Assembly: GCA_029582165.1 (NCBI GenBank)
Contig: CM055872.1
Span: 26,638,243 to 26,702,242 of the forward strand
Direction of reading: 5' to 3'
From: Portulaca oleracea
Taxonomy: Eukaryota; Streptophyta; Magnoliopsida; Caryophyllales; Portulacaceae
Length of the DNA: 64,000 nt
Under the pieces are notes generated by a model. That model was given only the letters and a program-made list of their open reading frames with translations, was not told where the DNA came from and did not search any database. A program made the position numbers and the translations under genes. Shown piece by piece: positions 22,833 through 33,178 of the stretch. The stretch's first letter is position 1; each line of letters begins with the position of its first letter.

Positions 22833-23070
22833 AGTAAGTGGTGTTTTTTGGATGCTAAGGTAAGGGGAGGTTAAGTTATGTTAGATTAAACAAGGATAAT
22901 TCTACCAAGTTAAAGAACAGGGCCTAAATTTCATAGAGAGGTTGATTTCTGCGGATTCAAGGAAAACTTTTCGGAAAACAACTTTGAAAAACTATTTCAA
23001 ACTCTAAAAGAAACTCATCATTACTTAATAATTCTCAGTTTTTAAGTTTTGGGAAAGATAACAATAAAAT

Positions 23071-23375
23071 AGTACTCTCTCCGTTTCTAATATCTGTCAC
23101 TTTGATCAATTTTCTATTTTCCATATATATGTCACTATACAATTCCAATGCAAAATTAATGACAGTTTTTTCAAATCTATCTCTTACTTTATAATTACGA
23201 ATACAATTATATAACTAAAATAAAAACATGACTCTTACTTTTATAATTTCCAATACAATTATCATTCTCAATGCAATTTTCATAAAATATTTCCCAAAAC
23301 TCCAAACCGAAAATTATTGATACCTTTCTTAGTGGAAGATCGGAAAAGACTTCTCTTTAAGGAGAAGAGGGAGTA
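23071..23375. mobile_element. Stowaway-like MITE
   Basis: The ends TACTCTCTCCGTTTC and GAGAAGAGGGAGTA are imperfect inverted repeats of the CTCCCTCCGT type, bordered by TA. The interior is AT-rich and non-coding. Confidence 0.55.
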
Positions 23376-23436
23376 GTTAATTTATATAGTAAATTTAGTG
23401 AATTATAGACCCTGTTCTTTAATCGTGTAGGATTAA

Positions 23437-23670
23437 GTTAGGTAAGGGACGTAATGTAAGATAAGGAAAGTTATGCTTTACACGGGAGAAGGATTAGGGG
23501 AGGTTGAGGATGCTTACTTCTCCTTACCTTTGTTTGGGAACGGAGTGAAAGGGGTAAGGTAATGTAAGATAAGGAAAGTTATGCTCTACATGGGAGAAGG
23601 ATTAGGGGAGGTTAACGAGGGTGTTCACTCCTCCTTACCTTTGCTTTGGAATGGAGTGAGAGGGGGGCTG
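23437..23670. repeat. Tandem duplication of ~119 bp
   Basis: Two units share TAATGTAAGATAAGGAAAGT and GAAGGATTAGGGGAGGTT, each ending CTCCTTACCTTTG..TTGGGAA and a GGAGTGA-AGGGG block. Confidence 0.8.
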
Positions 23671-23696
23671 GGGGCTGGGGGCTGGGGGGAGGGGGG
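23664..23696 (+). repeat. G-rich tract
   Basis: GGGGGGCTGGGGGCTGGGGG continues with further G5-G6 runs, at least five in 33 bp. This fits a possible G-quadruplex. It abuts the TSD of the next element. Confidence 0.8.
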
Positions 23697-23701
23697 ATAA
23701 G

Positions 23702-24683
23702 TGATGCATAATGAGACCAAAGAATAATCTCATTACACAAAATCTAAGGATCTTTAAAAGCGAAGATAAGAATCCTCTATCTCAAAGTTCCAAAGAACCA
23801 AAAATGGCATAGAAATGGATGAAAAGAACTATGAAAGAAAGTTACCAAACAATTGGAAACAATGAACAAAATGAATGATGAACGAACGAACAATGGATGG
23901 ACGAATGTCAAATGATGAACGTTGATGACGAACAAGTGCTTGGACGTGTAGAATGAAGATCACACGTTTCTTGATGAATGCTTGATGAATTCTTGTTGAA
24001 TAGTTGATGAAGAACACGAAATGAATGATAAAATGGACGAACGATCGATGGATAGTAGATGGCTTTTGAAGACTCTTTGAAGGATACAGACTCACCACCT
24101 CCAAGAATACTCCAATTCCTTCCTTTCACCACTAAGGATGCCAACCTTAGCTAGAAGAAGGGAATATTTCGAATCCCACAAAAGAGAGACGAAAACACCT
24201 AGCACAAATGCTAGAGAGAACACATCATGTGTTTGAAAAATTCAATGTGAATGACTTGAATCAATTGAATGAATTACAAGCACCTAGGAGGGGGTATTTA
24301 TAGCTACAACCCACCCCTTAGGCGTCACCTAGCTTCAAGAAAAGACCCCTTAAGGGCTTACATCATTCATCCTAATGCTTACATCATAAAGAAAACAATA
24401 TACTAAACTATATTACAAATATGAATAACTCCTTGGATTCTTATCCAAATTCAAAGATTCTTGGACCATATGAAAGCTCTTGGAATGTAGAATAATCCCT
24501 TCTAGGATGACTTCTATGATAGCTTCACGGTCCTTGAATTAAGGAGCAAAAGTATACGTCTGCATGAGTTGATCCCTTCCAAGTAGAGAGATAAAAGAGA
24601 GACTTGAACTCTTCTACCTTCTAGGTGAGTATTAGATGTCTCCATGGTTGACCTTGATGCATAAGGCCATCAATTATGCATCA
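23702..24683 (-). repeat. LTR 1 (3'-most on the minus strand)
   Basis: It reads TGATGCATAAT...ATTATGCATCA, with a nearly symmetric terminus on both strands. TATAAATA lies on the minus strand at 24302-24295. The frames inside (23829-24144) repeat in every LTR copy and have no recognised domain. Confidence 0.92.
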
Positions 24684-25012
24684 TACACCCCCGGTTGAAA
24701 AAGTTTGTCCTCAAACTTGGAAAACCAACCCTTACTTGCCTTCTTTACAAAGACTTTCTTCTTGAAAGCTTTGAAGTCATCGTAGATCCCTTTGATGAAC
24801 TTCTTAAACTTTCTTCCTCGCACGCCATAAGACTTGAACTTGCATTTCTCCACCGTGAACGTGGGCTGTTCACGTTGCTTCTCATTTATTCTTACCACTT
24901 TACCCTTGTCATTTAGTATGAAACAATGTACCTTGATGACTTGGGCTATTTCCTCCTTTCGAACTTGGCCTTTCAACCAAGTGATCCAAGTAGATAGCTC
25001 TTGGATGCTCAT
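24674..25012 (-). CDS. Lys-rich 112-aa ORF of the gag-PR element, copy 1
   Basis: This small basic protein frame overlaps the end of the protease ORF by ~104 nt in another frame and runs across the polypurine tract into LTR 1. It begins MSIQELSTWITWLKGQVRKE, has a Lys/Phe-rich middle and ends FEDKLFQPGVYDA. The same ORF is in copy 2 with one residue changed (P to S), which says little because the copies are young. No domain is recognised. It may be a residue of an integrase or 3' coding region lost from the parent element, or a chance frame. Confidence 0.4.
   Translation of the reverse strand: MSIQELSTWITWLKGQVRKEEIAQVIKVHCFILNDKGKVVRINEKQREQPTFTVEKCKFKSYGVRGRKFKKFIKGIYDDFKAFKKKVFVKKASKGWFSKFEDKLFQPGVYDA
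24684..24720 (-). other. Polypurine tract of copy 1
   Basis: On the minus strand, CAACCGGGGGTGTA directly precedes the LTR start TGATGCATAAT. The same arrangement occurs at 28002. Confidence 0.65.
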
Positions 25013-25508
25013 GGAAGATATGCTTCATAGGAAGATTCAAAAGGTGGTGGATACTTGGATCCGTTTCTTTCTTCTCCAAATGTGTAAGAATAGGATCCTT
25101 ATACTCTTCATGCCCTTGATTCTCCACCTTCATGATTGACACAATATGACGTTTCTCCTCCTTTTGCCGAGATGGTGGATCAAGAGGTTCCAAAGTGATC
25201 CTCTTTTGGTTGATGGTGAGAGTGTAAGTGTTGGCCCTCCCATCATGTATGACATGTCTATCATATAACCATGGCCTTCCCAACAAAACATGACAAGTAT
25301 CCATGGGAACTATATCACACCATAATGAATCTTGATAATTCTTTCCAATTGAAAGACTCACCAAAACTCGTTGATCCACACGAATACCTTGCCCAAGGCT
25401 TAGCCATTGTATTGTGTAGGGTGTGGGATGTGGGCTAATCTCCATTTGCAACTTCTTGACCATTGTTGTAGAGGCGGCATTGGTGCAACTTCCTCCATCT
25501 ATGATCAA
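24909..25508 (-). pseudogene. Retropepsin-like protease, copy 1
   Basis: This aspartic protease segment begins at the catalytic loop (MIIDGGSCTNAAS, the Met being only the first ATG in an open frame). It continues through the flap-like region to DTCHVLLGRPWLYDRHVIHD and a polar tail of ~75 residues ending GTLFHTK. Frameshifts near 25530-25740 separate it from gag; copy 2 is open there. The Asp is kept but the usual DSG or DTG is DGG, as in the gypsy element at 4831. No polymerase follows. Confidence 0.75.
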
Positions 25509-25744
25509 GGAGCATACTCTCCCTTTGATGGTTCAACGTGAGCGAAATATTGCTTCTCTTTGTAGTTGATCCTTTGGCAGATTTGTGATATTCAAGGCCC
25601 TTTCTACCACAAGTAGTTCTCCTTCATCCGCCCTTCCACATATTCTTCTACTACATCTTCCTCTTCTTTGGCACCAACCCCAACTTCCTCTTCTTCCTCA
25701 TACTCGCTCTACATATAAAGCACTTTGGTATTCCACCAAAGACA

Positions 25745-26704
25745 CTACTCGCTTGTTTGGACACTCCAGACATAATGACCCAACCCTTGGCATCGAAAAC
25801 ACCTTCTTGATGCTATGGGTTTGGCCACTTGGTCGTGAGGTTTAGGGATTGATGGGGGCTGATTTTGTGGAGTTTTTGTGGGAATGTGTTTCGTGGATGG
25901 TGGAGGGTTTGGATGGGACGTAGGGTGGGGCGTTTTTTGTGGAGTTTGGTATTGGCTTGAGACTTCTTTCCCCTTATTTCTCCTTTGTTTTTCAACTTTA
26001 AGGGACAAGGAGCTCAATTCATCCAAAGTTTTGTATGGTTGTAATTCCACAACGTGTCTAATCCCATCATTAAGACCAAAAAGATAACGTACCAAAGTTT
26101 GTGGCTCGTCCTCCTTAAGATCACACCTCCAAAGTAGATGCTCAAATTCCTTTGTGTACTCCTCCACGCTTCTTCCTCCTTGAACCAATCTTTGCAATTT
26201 GTAGTAGTTGTCACGTAGGTAGCTAGATGGTAGGAACTTTTCTTGGAGCTTTCTTTTCATCTTATCCCACGTACGCACCTTATCTTTCCACTTTGCTTGC
26301 AGCTTCTTTTGCAAGTTTGTCCACCAAATGCTTGCATGCTTTCGTAGCTTTAGGGCAACATACTTGACCTTCTTATCATCTTCCACATCTTTGAGATCAA
26401 AGACCCTTTCCACGGTTTGTATCCAATCCAAATAAACTTCCGGATCAAGATCACCAACAAATTCGGGGATCTCCACTTTGAAGCCGAACCTTTCCTCCTT
26501 TGGACGTCCATGTCTCTTTCTTGGAACGTCCTCTTCTCCTTCTCCACTTGATGATTTACTTGATACTTCCTCAAGATTCTCCCTTTCTTGAAGGCGCATG
26601 TAGTATGCTACTTGTTTGTTGAGATACTTGATTCTTTGTTTCATCTTCTCAACATCTTCTGGGGACGATGGAGAGGACTTTGTAGGAGAGCTTGCACTCG
26701 CCAT
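25745..26704 (-). CDS. gag: Gag of the gag-PR element, copy 1
   Basis: This capsid protein forms virus-like particles in the cytoplasm. The 319-codon frame starts MASASSPTKSSPSSPEDVEK. A coiled, acidic N-terminus is followed by KVEIPEFVGDLDPEVYLDWI, the core HASIWWTNLQKK and SVEEYTKEFEHLLWRCDLK, a Pro-rich linker, and CFRCQGLGHYVWSVQ. The last element is a CCHC knuckle whose second half is lost by a frameshift near 25770. The capsid core itself is intact, unlike in copy 2. It is close in sequence to the gag pseudogenes at 1504 and 3586. Confidence 0.8.
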   Translation of the reverse strand: MASASSPTKSSPSSPEDVEKMKQRIKYLNKQVAYYMRLQERENLEEVSSKSSSGEGEEDVPRKRHGRPKEERFGFKVEIPEFVGDLDPEVYLDWIQTVERVFDLKDVEDDKKVKYVALKLRKHASIWWTNLQKKLQAKWKDKVRTWDKMKRKLQEKFLPSSYLRDNYYKLQRLVQGGRSVEEYTKEFEHLLWRCDLKEDEPQTLVRYLFGLNDGIRHVVELQPYKTLDELSSLSLKVEKQRRNKGKEVSSQYQTPQKTPHPTSHPNPPPSTKHIPTKTPQNQPPSIPKPHDQVAKPIASRRCFRCQGLGHYVWSVQTSE

Positions 26705-27005
26705 TGGAACCTATCTTGATTCACAAAGATCACAAGAAACTCATGGAAGGAAGGTTAGGACGGATAGGACGTGTGTATGGGACGGATTTGGGTAGGCTTG
26801 TGTTTGGTTTTTGGGTTCTTTGTGGAGCTTGGGGTTCTTTATGAGTTCTTGATGGGTTCTTGATGAGTTCTTGGAAGAACTATCAAGGGGGACGTGTGAT
26901 GTAGAGATGAATGAAATTTTGTGATGGGAAACGTATGATGGGAAACGTGTGGGAGAGAAAAGATTGTAAAAGATTGTTTCAAGAACTAAGAGATTCAAAC
27001 TCCTT

Positions 27006-27019
27006 AGCTCTGATACCAA
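27006..27019 (-). other. Primer-binding site of copy 1, tRNA-iMet type
   Basis: On the minus strand TTTGGTATCAGAGCTAAGG follows the end of LTR 2. This is complementary to initiator tRNA-Met, as in the gypsy element. Confidence 0.88.
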
Positions 27020-27022
27020 ATT

Positions 27023-28001
27023 TGATGCATAATGAGACCAAAGAATAATCTCATTACACAAAATCTAAGGATCTTTAAAAGCGAAGATAAGAATCCTCTA
27101 TCTCAAAGTTCCAAAGAACCAAAAATGGCATAGAAATGGATGAAAAGAACTATGAAAGAAAGTTACCAAACAATTGGAAACAATGAACAAAATGAATGAT
27201 GAACGAACGAACAATGGATGGACGAATGTCAAATGATGAACGTTGATGACGAACAAGTGCTTGGACGTGTAGAATGAAGATCACACGTTTCTTGATGAAT
27301 GCTTGATGAATTCTTGTTGAATAGTTGATGAAGAACACGAAATGAATGATAAAATGGACGAACGATCGATGGATAGTAGATGGCTTTTGAAGACTCTTTG
27401 AAGGATACAGACTCACCACCTCCAAGAATACTCCAATTCCTTCCTTTCACCACTAAGGATGCCAACCTTAGCTAGAAGAAGGGGATATTTCGAATCCCAC
27501 AAAAGAGAGACGAAAACACCTAGCACAAATGCTAGAGAGAACACATCATGTGTTTGAAAAATTCAATGTGAATGACTTGAATCAATTGAATGAATTACAA
27601 GCACCTAGGAGGGTATTTATAGCTACAACCCACCCTTAGGCGTCACCTAGCTTCAAGAAAAGACCCCTTAAGGGCTTACATCATTCATCCTAATGCTTAC
27701 ATCATAAAGAAAACAATATACTAAACTATATTACAAATATGAATAACTCCTTGGATTCTTATCCAAATTCAAAGATTCTTGGACCATATGAAAGCTCTTG
27801 GAATGTAGAATAATCCCTTCTAGGATGACTTCTATGATAGCTTCACGGTCCTTGAATTAAGGAGCAAAAGTATACGTCTGCATGAGTTGATCCCTTCCAA
27901 GTAGAGAGATAAAAGAGAGACTTGAACTCTTCTACCTTCTAGGTGAGTATTAGATGTCTCCATGGTTGACCTTGATGCATAAGGCCATCAATTATGCATC
28001 A
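27023..28001 (-). repeat. LTR 2 (shared middle LTR)
   Basis: It differs from LTR 1 by a few bases, including the loss of GG and C around the TATAAATA box. It serves as 5' LTR of copy 1 and 3' LTR of copy 2. Confidence 0.92.
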
Positions 28002-28330
28002 TACACCCCCGGTTGAAAAAGTTTGTCCTCAAACTTGGAAAACCAACCCTTACTTGCCTTCTTTACAAAGACTTTCTTCTTGAAAGCTTTGAAGTCATCG
28101 TAGATCCCTTTGATGAACTTCTTAAACTTTCTTCCTCGCACGCCATAAGACTTGAACTTGCATTTCTCCACCGTGAACGTGGATTGTTCACGTTGCTTCT
28201 CATTTATTCTTACCACTTTACCCTTGTCATTTAGTATGAAACAATGTACCTTGATGACTTGGGCTATTTCCTCCTTTCGAACTTGGCCTTTCAACCAAGT
28301 GATCCAAGTAGATAGCTCTTGGATGCTCAT
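27992..28330 (-). CDS. Lys-rich 112-aa ORF of the gag-PR element, copy 2
   Basis: Same as the frame at 24674-25012 except REQS for REQP. It overlaps the gag-protease frame that ends at 28227. The function is unknown and the caution given for copy 1 applies. Confidence 0.4.
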   Translation of the reverse strand: MSIQELSTWITWLKGQVRKEEIAQVIKVHCFILNDKGKVVRINEKQREQSTFTVEKCKFKSYGVRGRKFKKFIKGIYDDFKAFKKKVFVKKASKGWFSKFEDKLFQPGVYDA

Positions 28331-29531
28331 GGAAGATATGCTTCATAGGAAGATTCAAAAGGTGGTGGATACTTGGATCCGTTTCTTTCTTCTCCAAATG
28401 TGTAAGAATAGGATCCTTATACTCTTCATGCCCTTGATTCTCCACCTTCATGATTGACACAATATGACGTTTCTCCTCCTTTTGCCGAGATGGTGGATCA
28501 AGAGGTTCCAAAGTGATCCTCTTTTGGTTGATGGTGAGAGTGTAAGTGTTGGCCCTCCCATCATGTATGACATGTCTATCATATAACCATGGCCTTCCCA
28601 ACAAAACATGACAAGTATCCATGGGAACTATATCACACCATAATGAATCTTGATAATTCTTTCCAATTGAAAGACTCACCAAAACTCGTTGATCCACACG
28701 AATACCTTGCCCAAGGCTTAGCCATTGTATTGTGTAGGGTGTGGGATGTGGGCTAATCTCCATTTGCAACTTCTTGACCATTGTTGTAGAGGCGGCATTG
28801 GTGCAACTTCCTCCATCTATGATCAAGGAGCATACTCTCCCTTTGATGGTACAACGAGAGCGAAATATTGCTTCTCTTTGTAGTTGATCCTTTGGCACAT
28901 TTGTGATATTCAAGGCCCTTTCTACCACAAGTAGTTCTCCTTCATCTGGCCCTTCCACATATTCTTCTACTACATCTTCCTCTTCTTTGGCACCAACCCC
29001 AACTTCCTCTTCTTTCTCATACTCCGGCCATACATATAAAGCACTTTGGTATTCCACCAAAGACACTACTCGCTTGTTTGGACACTCCGAAGCATAATGT
29101 CCCAACCCTTGGCATCGAAAACACCTTCTTGATGCTATGGGTTTGGCCACTTGGTCGTGAGGTTTAGGGATTGATGGGGGCTGATTTTGTGGAGTTTTTG
29201 TGGGAATGTGTTTCGTGGATGGTGGAGGGTTTGGATGGGACGTAGGGTGGGGCGTTTTTTGTGGAGTTTGGTATTGGCTTGAGACTTCTTTCCCCTTATT
29301 TCTCCTTTTTTCAACTTTAAGGGACAAGGAGCTCAATTCATCCAAAGTTTTGTATGGTTGTAATTCCACAACGTGTCTAATCCCATCATTAAGACCAAAA
29401 GATAACGTGCAAAGTTTGTGGCTCGTCCTCCTTAAGATCACACCTCCAAAGTAGATGCTCAAATTCCTTTGTGTACTCCTCCACGCTTCTTCCTCCTTGA
29501 ACCAATCTTTGCAATTTGTAGTAGTTGTCAC
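28227..29531 (-). pseudogene. Gag C-terminus plus protease, copy 2
   Basis: A continuous frame joins the second half of gag to the protease. It holds the linker PTSHPNPPPSTKHIPTKTPQ, an intact CCHC knuckle CFRCQGLGHYASECPNKR, an acidic spacer EEEVGVGAKEEEDVVEEYVE, and the protease with LIIDGGSCTNAAS and CHVLLGRPW. It shows that gag and protease form one polyprotein in this family and that the frame ends ~100 nt inside the Lys-rich ORF. A frameshift near 29400 disconnects it from the gag N-terminus. Its first residues (to ~29410) are out of frame and meaningless. Confidence 0.8.
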
Positions 29532-30021
29532 GTAGGTAGCTAGATGGTAGGAACTTTTCTTGGAGCTTTCTTTTCATCTTATCCCACGTACGCACCTTAT
29601 CTTTCCCCTTTGCTTGCCGCTTCTTTTGCAAGTTTGTCCACCAAATGCTTGCATGCATTCGTAGCTTTAGGGCAACATACTTGACCTTCTTATCATCTTC
29701 CACATCTTTGAGATCAAAGACCCTTTCCACGGTTTGTATCCAATCCAAATAAACTTCCGGATCAAGATCACCAACAAATTCGGGGATCTCCACTTTGAAG
29801 CCGAACCTTTCCTCCTTTGGACGTCCATGTCTCTTTCTTGGAACGTCCTCTTCTCCTTCTCCACTTGATGATTTACTTGATACTTCCTCAAGATTCTCCC
29901 TTTCTTGAAGGCGCATGTAGTATGCTACTTGTTTGTTGAGATACTTGATTCTTTGTTTCATCTTCTCAACATCTTCTGGGGACGATGGAGAGGACTTTGT
30001 AGGAGAGCTTGCACTCGCCAT
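29389..30021 (-). pseudogene. gag: Gag N-terminus, copy 2
   Basis: It has the same start as copy 1 (MASASSPTKSSPSSPEDVEK) and an intact capsid core through CDLKEDEPQTL. A short deletion near 29400, relative to copy 1 around 26085, then breaks the frame. The break lies elsewhere than in copy 1. Confidence 0.8.
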
Positions 30022-30322
30022 TGGAACCTATCTTGATTCACAAAGATCACAAGAAACTCATGGAAGGAAGGTTAGGACGGATAGGACGTGTGTATGGGAC
30101 GGATTTGGGTAGGCTTGTGTTTGGTTTTTGGGTTCTTTGTGGAGCTTGGGGTTCTTTATGAGTTCTTGATGGGTTCTTGATGAGTTCTTGGAAGAACTAT
30201 CAAGGGGAACGTGTGATGTAGAGATGAATGAAATTTTGTGATGGGAAACGTATGATGGGAAACGTGTGGGAGAGAAAAGATTGTAAAAGATTGTTTCAAG
30301 AACTAAGAGATTCAAACTCCTT

Positions 30323-30336
30323 AGCTCTGATACCAA
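30323..30336 (-). other. Primer-binding site of copy 2, tRNA-iMet type
   Basis: TTTGGTATCAGAGCTAAGG on the minus strand, next to LTR 3. It is the same as in copy 1. Confidence 0.88.
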
Positions 30337-30339
30337 ATT

Positions 30340-31321
30340 TGATGCATAATGAGACCAAAGAATAATCTCATTACACAAAATCTAAGGATCTTTAAAAGCG
30401 AAGATAAGAATCCTCTATCTCAAAGTTCCAAAGAACCAAAAATGGCATAGAAATGGATGAAAAGAACTATGAAAGAAAGTTACCAAACAATTGGAAACAA
30501 TGAACAAAATGAATGATGAGCGACCGAACATTGGATGGACGAATGTCAAATGATGAACGTTGATGACGAACAAGTGCTTGGACGTGTAGAATGAAGATCA
30601 CACGTTTCTTGATGAATGCTTGATGAATTCTTGTTGAATAGTTGATGAAGAACACGAAATGAATGATAAAATGGACGAACGATCGATGGATAGTAGATGG
30701 CTTTTGAAGACTCTTTGAAGGATACAGACTCACCACCTCCAAGAATACTCCAATTCCTTCCTTTCACCACTAAGGATGCCAACCTTAGCTAGAAGAAGGG
30801 GATATTTCGAATCCCACAAAAGAGAGACGAAAACACCTAGCACAAATGCTAGAGAGAACACATCATGTGTTTGAAAAATTCAATGTGAATGACTTGAATC
30901 AATTGAATGAATTACAAGCACCTAGGAGGGGGTATTTATAGCTACAACCCACCCCTTAGGCGTCACCTAGCTTCAAGAAAAGACCCCTTAAGGGCTTACA
31001 TCATTCATCCTAATGCTTACATCATAAAGAAAACAATATACTAAACTATATTACAAATATGAATAACTCCTTGGATTCTTATCCAAATTCAAAGATTCTT
31101 GGACCATATGAAAGCTCTTGGAATGTAGAATAATCCCTTCTAGGATGACTTCTATGATAGCTTCACGGTCCTTGAATTAAGGAGCAAAAGTATACGTCCG
31201 CATGAGTTGATCCCTTCCAAGTAGAGAGATAAAAGAGAGACTTGAACTCTTCTACCTTCTAGGTGAGTATTAGATGTCTCCATGGTTGACCTTGATGCAT
31301 AAGGCCATCAATTATGCATCA
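30340..31321 (-). repeat. LTR 3 (5'-most on the minus strand)
   Basis: 982 bp, nearly identical to LTR 1, and followed on the right by the TSD ATAAG (31322-31326). Confidence 0.92.
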
Positions 31322-31326
31322 ATAAG

Positions 31327-33173
31327 GGGGAGTAAGGTGGAGTGAGATTTACATCCTTTACTCCTTTTAACTCTTATTTTTCTAAGACTCCAATTTCGGG
31401 TGATCTTGGTGAGCTTCAAGCTAGCAATTTCGAAAGCTTTTTCAACGTTATACTCCTTAGTCTCAAAGATCTATTCTCCGTGATTTGAACCCACTCACGA
31501 TAATCGTGGGAGCCGGTGGATCCATTGAATTCCAGAATTTGATCTTAACATCATGGAATTCATCCCATGGGGTTCTTTCACCTGTTTCCAATCGACGATG
31601 TCAAATACATTGGAATGGAAGAGAATGGCAAAACACTTGGAGATTCACAGGGAATGGGGGTACCCAAATTTCACATTAATAACAACAAATTTAACAATGG
31701 GTATAAACCCTAAATTGGAATTTGAAGAACAAGAACTTAAGCCAAAAGCCTTTACTCTATTACTAATTGGAGTATGACAAGGTGGGAAAGACTTGCTTGA
31801 GTTGAGGAGGAGGAAGTCCTTGAAACCGGAAACCTTCAATGGAGCTTCAACACAAGATATGAACTTAGTAATGGAACATCCACCACCAAGAACTACAACT
31901 TCACCAAAACTAGATAAAGACTAGCAGCAGTAATCCATAAAGGAATTGACTTGTTAATACTACTACAATCAATTGAGGCTAAAGTAAGAACAAGATTTGA
32001 GGGAGAAACCCTTGATTTTTATTAATGGCCAAAGTGTTGAATGACTCTTCCTCCCCAATGTGAATGAATATAAACATTGGAATGGAAGAGAATGGCAAAA
32101 CACAATTACAAGTTTGCGACCCAAAACATGCGGATGGAGCGCGAGGAAAAAATCAACACAAGCCGGACGACAGCAGAAGGCACGACCCAATCCATTTTCA
32201 ACATGAGACACACCTTTTTCAACAGCTTCAAGTCTTCACAAAAAAATGCTAGACGCGACCAGCGCTTGGGAGATGCGGCTAGCGCCCAGCCTGACATGAC
32301 AAGCGTCTTTTTTCTAGGCTTGGACGATGCAAGGAGGAAGGAAAAAAGGTTAGGCGTGTCCAGCGCCTAACCAAGCCTTCATTTCTCTCTTCCTCAGTTT
32401 GTTTCTCCATTCTGGTCCACTTTTGACCCCCGACGCCAAAATAACTACACTCCCTTGGGACGACCCGACGTGGAGTTGGGGTCTAAAAGGCCCTCGGGGT
32501 TGGTGACATGTCTCGAGCCTCTAGAGAGCTCAGGGACTATCCAAAGGATGACCGAGACGATGTTAGAGGGCGCGAAATCAAGAGGAAATTGAACCTCCAT
32601 GTTCGGACCAGTGGTTGCAACCCTCTTAGCGTGGGCAACGAGCGAAGAGTAGGGTACCCGAGCCTCTTCAGTTGTAAATTAATTAAAGTTCGTGGACAAG
32701 TGTTGTGTTAGGTTTTGAATCAAATGCAGGTCAAAATTTATAATATTTAGAATATACATTCGGTGGTGTCCCACCAGAATACAAATTTTTGTTTTTATTT
32801 TTATTTTTTACAACTAGAAGGCAAAAACAAAGTAGGATTATTGATATGCAAAAGCTAAAAGTATGAATTATTAGAATCTAATTTTCCTTAATTATTTGAC
32901 CGCTTATCTATACTCTTCACTCAATTTTGAATTTTGAGAGACACGTTAATTTCCTCAATGTCAACACAAATTATACCTTATATCATAGTGGATTTACCTT
33001 GGTCCAACACACGCATTAAAGTAAGCCAATTTCTTATGTGATGAATTTATGTAAAAAGTTGGTAAATTTAAAAAATATTGATGAATGTCGTAATAATGTT
33101 AATAAATTTTGATTGAATTTTGGCTTCGTTTTTAAGGGTATAACATTAAATCAGATAAGGAAAGTAAGAAAAG
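31327..33173. other. Unassigned retroelement-like and intergenic DNA
   Basis: No gene was recognised. On the minus strand 31670-31646 holds 25 bases identical to the leader of the element at 50327-50351. A GCGC-rich block (32230-32370) lies upstream, on the minus strand, of TATATTCATT (near 32065), like the LTR promoters elsewhere in the window. A 29-bp direct repeat occurs at ~31606 and ~32072. From 32720 to 33173 the sequence is AT-rich; R1-like repeat begins near 33130. Confidence 0.35.
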
Positions 33174-33178
33174 TTAGG

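Larger units (their letters stand above)
23702..31321 (-). mobile_element. Three-LTR gag-protease retrotransposon array (non-autonomous)
   Basis: The order on the minus strand is LTR, internal, LTR, internal, LTR. The three LTRs (982, 979, 982 bp) are nearly identical, as are the two internal regions (~2.34 kb each). ATAAG flanks the whole array (23697-23701 and 31322-31326), so it behaves as one insertion. Internal regions encode gag and a retropepsin but no reverse transcriptase, RNase H or integrase. This fits the class described as terminal-repeat retrotransposons with a GAG domain. Unequal recombination between LTRs of sister copies would give this tandem form. Confidence 0.9.

Noticed and set aside
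23829..24144. 78- and 91-codon frames repeated three times
   Set aside because: They lie within LTRs, so repetition reflects LTR identity; no domain or codon signal was seen.
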